The position numbers and the translations under genes are program-made. A DNA stretch of 5,099 bases, taken from contig JALNYD010000208.1 of NCBI GenBank assembly GCA_023230025.1, positions 1 to 5,099 on the forward strand. Direction: 5' to 3'. Positions 1-5,099 of this stretch are shown in pieces; the first letter of the stretch is position 1; each line of letters opens with the position of its first letter. This stretch comes from Candidatus Cloacimonadota bacterium. GTDB taxonomy: Bacteria > Cloacimonadota > Cloacimonadia > Cloacimonadales > Cloacimonadaceae. The notes under the pieces were generated by a model, which did not search any database, was not told the origin of the DNA, and was given only the letters and a program-made list of their open reading frames with translations.

Positions 1-1577
1 TGTCCGTCGATTTCACGTACTTTCTGTTCAGTATGTAATTGCAGGGTAAAATGAGCTAAGGCTTCCGGGAAGAACAATGAGATCTCATATTCACTTTCTT
101 CAATGGTCACTTTATTACGTTTTTCCCACCAGTCGCTAAGTTCCATCGCAGTTGTTACCCAGGTTGAAGCTGATGTGACAAGCGCTAACACATAGGAATA
201 GAGCTTGTGACAATAGTGGATATCATTGTATGCTGCCAGAGAAAGATCCAGAGCAAAGACCCCATGAGTGCGTTGAATCTGCTGAAAATAGCGTTTGATC
301 TGAGCTTTGGCATCATCCAGAGCCAGGAGTTTGTGCTTATTTACATGCAAGTATGAATCCCTGTAGGTGGTAGGCAGCATCAGGTATGAAGCTTTGGCTC
401 CCACCCAGGGAGTGAAGGGAAAGCTGATCCCGGAAAAGAATCCGGGCGTATCCCTAAAGGCAACGCTTTGGGAATAGCGGGGGCTGATTTTATTATGTAA
501 ATCCAGGATATCACTGTTTGTAGTATAGGCATACTGCCGAACTCCAATTCTATCCTGAGCCAGCTGATGTAACATGATCTGTTTGCGGGTCATCATATCA
601 TCACGATTCAGCTTGTCGTTGGGCATTAGGAGACCGATTTCCGAGCCTTCATTGATAATGGTCTGGATTTCTTCCTGCAATTCCGGATCGTCCAGAGAAT
701 AATCAATTTCTGTTCCTTTATCGGTGGCCAGAAAGAAGGTGGAGCGGCAGCCATTTTCGCGTTCGAGCTGTAGATATTCGTGGAAGTTCCAGTACAATTC
801 ATAGTTTGTAAAGAGATATTGCAGCTTGCCCCAGACAGTATGGAAGTATTGCTGGAACTTCAGCGTAAACAGCAGTATAAAATCATCTACCACTGATAGC
901 ACCAGCGAGGAAAGATCCCATTTCTGCAGGTCATCAACCGTATGGGAGAGCAGCACTGCAGAACCTTGATTCTGAGGCCAAAATGCCTTTTGTGCCAAGG
1001 GAATCTTCTGTGCCCTGGCGTGTTCTTTGATCATTGATTCGATCAGCCACATCAAACTATCCAAAACCGGGTATTCGCGATATGGATAGAAAGCGCTGTT
1101 CTCATCCGGGAACCGATCGTCCCCTTTGGGAGAAGGTTCAAAGCTGTATTCTGCAAAACTGAGCTGGAAAAACACATTTCCAACGAGGTCGAAATTGATC
1201 TTGCCCCCACAAGTATCTTCATCAATGTAGTTTTCAGCAACATGAGAAAAAGCTCGTCCGGAAATAATCTTTGTACTGTACAGCAGCTTGACGTCACGTA
1301 GATTTCGGCGCAGTTTGTCAGGACTATAGCTGCCCTTTTCATAAAGCTCTGGTTCACAGAGTATGAAGATGGTAATGTAGTGCCTGGCAATAGCTTTCAA
1401 TTCTTCTGCTTCCGGCTCTGCCATGCCATAGATGATGAAGATATCGTTGGGCTTCAGCTCCTGCTCATCCTTCACAAAGCGATAAGCCAAGCCACGATTA
1501 TCAAATATATAGCGGAAGCTATATTTGATTTCGTTCATAAAGCGCTGCAATTTATAGTCTATATAGATAGCGATCAT
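1..1577 (-). CDS. DUF7033/polysaccharide deacetylase-like protein, probable pseudoenzyme (partial, C-terminus beyond window)
   Basis: The reading frame is open from the ATG at 1577 to the window edge (525 codons), with no stop. An AGGA stands 5 bases before the start. There is no signal peptide or membrane helix, so a cytoplasmic location is likely. Residues 1-200 resemble the N-terminal DUF7033 region of Bacteroidetes deacetylases: FDLVGNVFFQLSFAEY (129-144), DDRF (153-156) and a Y-PVLDSL stretch. From about 205 the NodB-like fold follows: LLSHTVDD (about 209-216), STFF (279-282), EIGLL (313-317), GVRQY, DTPGFFSG (376-383) and a LP-TTYRD segment near 401-407. The family normally reads HDVD, EIGLH, RQH and PGFR here. 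The usual base Asp is T213, the metal His is L317, the RQH His is Y349 and the PGFR Arg is F381. The family assignment is fairly secure. Loss of catalysis is inferred from motif comparison made from memory. The gene diverges from the glycerophosphotransferase operon and may serve the same envelope glycan. Confidence 0.78.
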   Translation of the reverse strand, partial: MIAIYIDYKLQRFMNEIKYSFRYIFDNRGLAYRFVKDEQELKPNDIFIIYGMAEPEAEELKAIARHYITIFILCEPELYEKGSYSPDKLRRNLRDVKLLYSTKIISGRAFSHVAENYIDEDTCGGKINFDLVGNVFFQLSFAEYSFEPSPKGDDRFPDENSAFYPYREYPVLDSLMWLIESMIKEHARAQKIPLAQKAFWPQNQGSAVLLSHTVDDLQKWDLSSLVLSVVDDFILLFTLKFQQYFHTVWGKLQYLFTNYELYWNFHEYLQLERENGCRSTFFLATDKGTEIDYSLDDPELQEEIQTIINEGSEIGLLMPNDKLNRDDMMTRKQIMLHQLAQDRIGVRQYAYTTNSDILDLHNKISPRYSQSVAFRDTPGFFSGISFPFTPWVGAKASYLMLPTTYRDSYLHVNKHKLLALDDAKAQIKRYFQQIQRTHGVFALDLSLAAYNDIHYCHKLYSYVLALVTSASTWVTTAMELSDWWEKRNKVTIEESEYEISLFFPEALAHFTLQLHTEQKVREIDG

Positions 1578-1582
1578 GTGCG

Positions 1583-1586
1583 TCCT
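1583..1586 (-). promoter_or_regulatory. Ribosome binding site of the deacetylase-like gene
   Basis: Read on the minus strand, AGGA lies 5 bases upstream of the ATG at 1577. This supports that ATG as the start. The spacing is short but acceptable. Confidence 0.5.
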
Positions 1587-1610
1587 AATCTAGTCATTTC
1601 ATTTTGTGCC

Positions 1611-1638
1611 AATATCTAATTTAAGTAGCTTGAGTCAA
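1611..1638 (-). promoter_or_regulatory. Putative sigma70-type promoter for the deacetylase-like gene
   Basis: On the minus strand, TTGACT (1638-1633, five of six consensus matches) is followed after 16 bases by GATATT (1616-1611, four of six). Transcription would begin near 1604, leaving a leader of about 27 bases before the ATG at 1577. This is a motif match only. Confidence 0.4.
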
Positions 1639-1647
1639 GGATTTTAT

Positions 1648-1661
1648 AGCTTTTCTAAGCT
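1648..1661. repeat. Short inverted repeat upstream of the minus-strand promoter
   Basis: AGCTT and AAGCT flank a four-base TTCT loop, giving a perfect 5-base palindromic arm pair 10 bases upstream of the -35 hexamer of the minus-strand promoter. It could be an operator half-site pair. It is too short and too AT-rich to call a terminator, and it may be chance. Confidence 0.25.
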
Positions 1662-1762
1662 TCTGCACCTTAACTGCCGTCAGGATGCGGTCACTTTGCC
1701 GTTACTTTAGTCACCACAATGTGAGGGCATATTGACGATGGGCGAGGAGTGGGAAAGAGCGC

Positions 1763-1792
1763 TTGACAAGATCAGAACTGCAAAAACATTGT
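1763..1792 (+). promoter_or_regulatory. Putative promoter for the glycerophosphotransferase operon
   Basis: A perfect TTGACA (1763-1768) is followed 18 bases later by CATTGT (1787-1792), a weak -10 with three of six matches. Transcription would start around 1799-1800. If this is real, the TTG at 1794 would lie upstream of the transcript and could not be used as a start, which favours the ATG at 1878. The poor -10 suggests that an activator may be needed, or that the site is wrong. Confidence 0.35.
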
Positions 1793-1865
1793 TTTGGCAA
1801 TTGATAAAACGCATAAGCGACGCGGCGAAGCTGCATTCATATTCTTTCATAGATTCTACTACCAT

Positions 1866-1870
1866 AAGGA
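1866..1870 (+). promoter_or_regulatory. Ribosome binding site deciding the glycerophosphotransferase start
   Basis: AAGGA lies 7 bases upstream of the ATG at 1878, which is near-ideal spacing. The in-frame TTG at 1794 has no comparable site and would add 28 charged and aromatic residues in front of an otherwise clean hydrophobic leader. Confidence 0.7.
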
Positions 1871-1877
1871 AAAACCA

Positions 1878-3134
1878 ATGCCATACATGCTGATCGTAAT
1901 ACTGCTATTTTTGCCCGGGACGGCTTTCGCCTATCTTGATCCAGGATCGGGAGCAGTACTAATAAATCTGATTATTGCCGGGATTGCAGCTCTGTTGTAC
2001 TCATTGAAGGGTTTACTCCTGAGAATAATGGGTAAAGGATCTGTCAAGGCTGTACAGAAGCTGGCTTGCCACCTTGCTATCTTGAGCGAGGGAAGTGCCT
2101 ATCAGCATACTTTTGGCCCCCTCGTGCAGGAGTTAATCAAGCATGAAGTACATTTTTCCTATTATACGCTTGACATCAGTGATCCACTACTAAAGGTGAA
2201 TAACGCATACTGTCACAATCGGTTCCTGGGGTTTGGAGCTCTTGGGAAGTACCGGGCAGGTAATCTGGTGGAGCCTACCGTACTCTGTACGACTCCAAAT
2301 ATTGGGTGTAAGGGATATCCGGTTAAGCGTTCTGCCAAAACTAAGGAGTTGATCCACGTATTCCATTCTCTGGTAGATATATCCATGTATCAAAAGGGCT
2401 CTTTGGATTGTTATGATACAGTTATCGTACCTGGTGAGTATCACAACTCGCCAATCAGGGAGATCGAGCATAAGCGAGGGTTAAAAGCCAAGAAACTGAT
2501 TGCTCTTGGCTCTTTGTACCTGGATCCCCTGATTGCTGAGATGCGCCAAAGTCACATCCCCACACAAGATAGATGCATCCTGGTAGCTTCATCCTGGGGC
2601 GACAAGGGTCTGCTGAAGCAATATGGCATTCAGCCCTTCATCGAGCTGGCAAGAAAAGATTGGCAAGTGATCATGCGTCCTCATCCACATTCCTTCAAAC
2701 ATGAACCAGATTTGATCAACAAATTGCAAAGGCAAAGCGCCAATATTCCCAATGTTGTTTGGGATACTAAGCTCTCTCCAGTTGAGACGATGAGCAGGGC
2801 TGTTCTAATGATTTCCGACACATCGTCTGTACGCTTCGATTTTGCCTTTATTTATGAAAGACCAGTGCTTAGTTTGGAGATTCCGGTAGAGAATATGCCT
2901 GGGTTTGAAAGAGATGATCTGAATGAGATCTGGAGCGAGAAAGCAGCAATTCAGATTGGCATGGTGGCTGGCAAGGATGAAGCCCTGCAAAACTTACATA
3001 CGCTGGTGGAACAAACGCTTAATGAATATGACTCTGAGAGAATTCGTAGCTATCGTGATTCAAATGTCAAGAATTTTGGTGAAGCTGCCAAGGCCATTGC
3101 GCAATACCTCATTTCCGAGTCAGTTAAGGGGTAA
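1878..3134 (+). CDS. Membrane-anchored CDP-glycerol glycerophosphotransferase-like (TagF-like) protein
   Basis: The product has 418 residues from the ATG with a good AAGGA; the frame is open upstream to a TTG at 1794, which I reject. Residues 1-18 are a hydrophobic leader ending AFA, followed by YLDPGSG (19-25) and a second helix (about 26-48). The leader may be cleaved or may act as a membrane helix. In the latter case the catalytic domain faces the cytoplasm, as expected for a CDP-activated donor. Residues 60-410 carry Glyphos_transf landmarks: VFHS with H163 (degenerate version of the WHGT motif), LVASSWG (235-241), RPHP with H269, SDTSSVRFDF (313-322) and ERPVL (327-331). The two histidines correspond to those known to be important in TagF. 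The expected role is transfer of glycerol-phosphate or another polyol-phosphate to a lipid- or glycan-linked acceptor. Donor and acceptor cannot be read from the sequence, and a related GT-B glycosyltransferase is possible. It is probably co-transcribed with the next gene, 9 bases downstream. Confidence 0.82.
   Translation: MPYMLIVILLFLPGTAFAYLDPGSGAVLINLIIAGIAALLYSLKGLLLRIMGKGSVKAVQKLACHLAILSEGSAYQHTFGPLVQELIKHEVHFSYYTLDISDPLLKVNNAYCHNRFLGFGALGKYRAGNLVEPTVLCTTPNIGCKGYPVKRSAKTKELIHVFHSLVDISMYQKGSLDCYDTVIVPGEYHNSPIREIEHKRGLKAKKLIALGSLYLDPLIAEMRQSHIPTQDRCILVASSWGDKGLLKQYGIQPFIELARKDWQVIMRPHPHSFKHEPDLINKLQRQSANIPNVVWDTKLSPVETMSRAVLMISDTSSVRFDFAFIYERPVLSLEIPVENMPGFERDDLNEIWSEKAAIQIGMVAGKDEALQNLHTLVEQTLNEYDSERIRSYRDSNVKNFGEAAKAIAQYLISESVKG
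3126..3131 (+). promoter_or_regulatory. Ribosome binding site inside the end of the upstream gene
   Basis: AAGGGG overlaps the last sense codons of the TagF-like gene and ends 12 bases before the ATG at 3144, a slightly long spacing through an A-rich stretch. Its position inside the upstream coding region suggests that translation of the two genes is coupled. Confidence 0.45.
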
Positions 3135-3143
3135 ACAAAAAAG

Positions 3144-5099
3144 ATGATTTCTCTCTTTCGAAACCTCTATCTACTATTGCTTAGCCTTACACAGAACCAT
3201 ATCCTTGCTCTGTTGATGCTTTCTGCATTTACCAGTTTACTGATGTTTATCTTGAATTGGCTGTTTCGTGTACTACCCAGGCGAGAGGCCGAGCTGCAAA
3301 AGATACTGACGCCACAGACGAGGGAAATCCGGGAAAAGTATAGCGGTATGCAAGCTCAAGCCGAGCTTAGGAAATTGTATCGCCGCTATCGTTACCACCC
3401 CATTCTTGCCTTACGCTCGGCTTTACCCCTGTTTTTTCAGCTACCGTTCCTCTTTGCTGCGTATCATGCCCTAAATGGCTTAGAAGAACTGAGTGGAGTA
3501 AGCTTCTGGATTATAAACGATCTGTCCCAAGCGGATGCGATGGTTTTGGGGTACAATGTTCTGCCCTTTTTGATGACCGGGATAAACCTGTTAACTGCTC
3601 TGCTAAGCCCTACATTTCGTCTTAAGGACAAAGTGCAGGCATTTCTGATTGCCGTGTTCTTCCTGGCATTATTGTATAAGGCCCCGGCGGCACTATTGAT
3701 CTATTGGACTACTAATAACTTGTTCTTCCTTTTCAGAGTTCTGGGGCAACGCATTCTTGCCAAAGACCATCAGGCAGATGCTGTGGACACTTCCACAGAG
3801 TTGAAAAGAGTGCTCCCTGATATTCAGATCAAGCTACTCTTGCCTTTCTTTTTATTGATCATCCTGATGAACGTTTTAGAATTCCTGGCTGATGGCGAGG
3901 GGATGTATGTCTATCGGTTTTCCAAAACTGTACCACTTCTGGTAGCGGGGGTGGCAAGCTACTATCTGATGGTAATGAATGGTGATTTTCCCCATCATAA
4001 ACTTATGTTAGGATTGGCAGGCTTACCTTTTCTTGTTGTGCTAATTGCTCATGTTTGCGGCTGGTATTTAATCCCCACAAACCGCTATGTGATAATTGCC
4101 TGGCTGGCGGCGTTCTACCTTGTGTTTAGTGCTCTACTTTTGATCTGTCAAAGAATAAAAGTAAGAGCTGTCAGAATCGATCGGTCTTCCTCGTCATGGA
4201 GAGAATTTTTACTGACCGCATTACTGCTGCTGACACCTGCTCTACATTTGGCAGCGGCAAATCAGGACTATCTGAGTGGTTGGTTTTATCTTTTATTTAT
4301 GCTCCTCCCGTTTGTTATCTTCGCGTTGGCACGGTTGATCCTGATCCCCGGAGATGCTTTTGATACGCAATCAATAAGGGAGAAGGGGCTTAATCGCAAC
4401 TATGCCCTGGCATTTGCCATGCTTTTCTGCTATCTGCCTGTGTTTAGAGCTATGTTGCAGAAGAATAGCGCTCACGATGGGGATTTCTGGGTTATCCTGT
4501 TTGTGGCAATGCTTGTGATTCAGTTATTGAGTCGTTTATATATACAAAGAGATCATGTGCCTACTGAAATCGAAACCGGCTCCCCACTCAGGGCTACGCT
4601 CTACACAATCTTTGTTGCACTATTCCTAACCTCATTAATCAATTTCACGCTTTCCCTGCACAGAGGAGAAAGCCGTTCCAAACGCAACTTGCAACACTTA
4701 CCCCAAGATCTGCAAGGTCTTGAACTAAAAGATAAACCCAATATCTATCTTTTTGTATACGATGGTATGCCCAATCCCAGAGTATTCAGAGAGCAGAATC
4801 TACCTCTTGAGCCCCTGCAAGTGCTTTTTGATCATTATGGATACAAGATCTATGAGGATACATATACATTAGGAAATGAGAGCCTCAATAGTATGGCGAT
4901 GACGTTGAACATCAGCGCTGAGCAATACCAATCCATGAGCAAGATGCAGGATATATACAGCGGGAACTCCGTTGTCAACCTTTTGCTCACTGGTGCAGGG
5001 TATGGTAGCTATAACCTTTTAGAGAACTACTTTACCGGTACTTATGCAATCACGAATCAGGATCTGGTAACTGAATACTTCCCGCCGAAAGAACTCACA
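3144..5099 (+). CDS. YidC/Oxa1-like module fused to polytopic membrane region and sulfatase/alkaline-phosphatase-type transferase domain (partial, C-terminus beyond window)
   Basis: There are 652 codons from the ATG to the window edge without a stop. Residues 1-205 match the YidC/Oxa1 core: helix 1 (20-41), a charged amphipathic hairpin with P57 and LYRRYRYHP (78-86), ALPLFFQLPF (93-102), FWIINDLS (121-128), VLPFLM (139-144) and KAPAALLIYWTTNN (179-192). About nine more helices follow (near 231-246, 262-278, 287-304, 315-335, 354-371, 380-401, 420-438, 447-465 and 484-504). Basic loops at 336-353 and 464-483 agree with a cytoplasmic side, which puts the C-terminal part in the periplasm. There, KPNIYLFVYDG (531-541; D540 a probable metal ligand) and GNESLNSMAMTLN (577-589; S580 the probable nucleophile) mark the start of an alkaline-phosphatase/sulfatase-superfamily domain. 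The later metal ligands are outside the window. Relatives such as LtaS, OpgB and EptA transfer phosphoglycerol or phosphoethanolamine. That this protein does so is inference from the fold and its neighbour. No basic residue is present in helix 1, unlike classical YidC. Confidence 0.8.
   Translation, partial: MISLFRNLYLLLLSLTQNHILALLMLSAFTSLLMFILNWLFRVLPRREAELQKILTPQTREIREKYSGMQAQAELRKLYRRYRYHPILALRSALPLFFQLPFLFAAYHALNGLEELSGVSFWIINDLSQADAMVLGYNVLPFLMTGINLLTALLSPTFRLKDKVQAFLIAVFFLALLYKAPAALLIYWTTNNLFFLFRVLGQRILAKDHQADAVDTSTELKRVLPDIQIKLLLPFFLLIILMNVLEFLADGEGMYVYRFSKTVPLLVAGVASYYLMVMNGDFPHHKLMLGLAGLPFLVVLIAHVCGWYLIPTNRYVIIAWLAAFYLVFSALLLICQRIKVRAVRIDRSSSSWREFLLTALLLLTPALHLAAANQDYLSGWFYLLFMLLPFVIFALARLILIPGDAFDTQSIREKGLNRNYALAFAMLFCYLPVFRAMLQKNSAHDGDFWVILFVAMLVIQLLSRLYIQRDHVPTEIETGSPLRATLYTIFVALFLTSLINFTLSLHRGESRSKRNLQHLPQDLQGLELKDKPNIYLFVYDGMPNPRVFREQNLPLEPLQVLFDHYGYKIYEDTYTLGNESLNSMAMTLNISAEQYQSMSKMQDIYSGNSVVNLLLTGAGYGSYNLLENYFTGTYAITNQDLVTEYFPPKELT

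Larger units (their letters stand above)
1578..1877. other. Divergent intergenic control region
   Basis: These 300 bases separate two genes that are transcribed away from each other. I see one promoter-like hexamer pair per direction, a short inverted repeat (1648-1661), a phased direct repeat (1690-1708, with a related GTCACC at 1710-1715) and a 51-codon open frame at 1738-1893 that is probably fortuitous. I see no tRNA, no rRNA, no strong hairpin followed by a T-run and no recognisable riboswitch. Confidence 0.7.

Noticed and set aside
1052..1390. Minus-strand open frame of 112 codons
   Set aside because: It lies in another frame inside the deacetylase-like gene on the same strand, shows no motif, and the gene around it has clear family landmarks.
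1380..1619. Plus-strand open frame of 79 codons
   Set aside because: It is antisense to the N-terminal part of the deacetylase-like gene, lacks a convincing ribosome site and has no recognisable domain.
1648..1661. Inverted repeat considered as a terminator
   Set aside because: The stem is only 5 AT-rich bases, no T-run follows at a fitting distance, and neither flanking gene ends there.
1732..1737. TTGACG as an alternative -35 hexamer for the plus-strand operon
   Set aside because: No acceptable -10 hexamer occurs 15-19 bases downstream; the region is G-rich.
2190..2471. Minus-strand open frame of 93 codons
   Set aside because: It is a shadow antisense to the TagF-like gene with no motif.
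3135..3143. Possible promoter or terminator between the two plus-strand genes
   Set aside because: Nine bases are too few for either, and there is no hairpin, so the genes are read as one operon.
2805..3147. Minus-strand frame (2805-2990) and plus-strand frame (2923-3147) near the end of the TagF-like gene
   Set aside because: Both overlap the well-supported C-terminal part of the transferase, and their compositions look like frame-shifted shadows. Neither has motif support.
3144..3760. Housekeeping membrane insertase yidC
   Set aside because: The module is only the first third of a much larger protein, lacks the groove Arg, and is not beside rpmH, rnpA or jag.

Overview
The window holds three protein genes around one 300-base divergent intergenic region, and none of it looks like mobile DNA. 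Base composition is mid-range. All three proteins are envelope or polysaccharide related. An N-terminal DUF7033-like region joined to a polysaccharide-deacetylase fold is typical of the Bacteroidetes/FCB group, and TagF-like transferases with an N-terminal YLDPG membrane module are familiar from Gram-negative and spirochaete-like genomes. My best guess is an FCB-group bacterium, possibly Cloacimonadota. This is an inference with low confidence, because there is no rRNA or other marker gene.

Layout: (1) positions 1-1577, minus strand, is a polysaccharide-deacetylase-like protein running off the left edge. The fold landmarks are readable, but several positions that normally carry catalytic or metal-binding residues are substituted, so it looks like a pseudoenzyme. 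(2) Positions 1578-1877 are a divergent control region with a plausible promoter in each direction, a small inverted repeat and an 11-base-phased direct repeat. (3) Positions 1878-3134, plus strand, encode a membrane-anchored CDP-glycerol:glycerophosphotransferase-like (TagF-like) enzyme. (4) Nine bases later, 3144 to the right edge, plus strand, is a large polytopic protein. It begins with a YidC/Oxa1 insertase-like module, continues through about nine more membrane helices, and ends (cut by the window) in the start of an alkaline-phosphatase/sulfatase-superfamily domain of the type used by phosphoglycerol and phosphoethanolamine transferases.

Working model (inference): genes 3 and 4 form an operon that builds or modifies a phosphate-containing envelope glycan or glycolipid. 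The TagF-like enzyme would transfer a polyol-phosphate unit on the cytoplasmic side. The sulfatase-fold domain, which the predicted topology places outside the inner membrane, would transfer or remove a phospho-substituent there. The YidC-derived module sits in the same polypeptide and lacks the arginine expected in its first helix, so it is probably a specialised paralogue and not the housekeeping insertase. The divergent deacetylase-like protein may bind the same glycan without deacetylating it.
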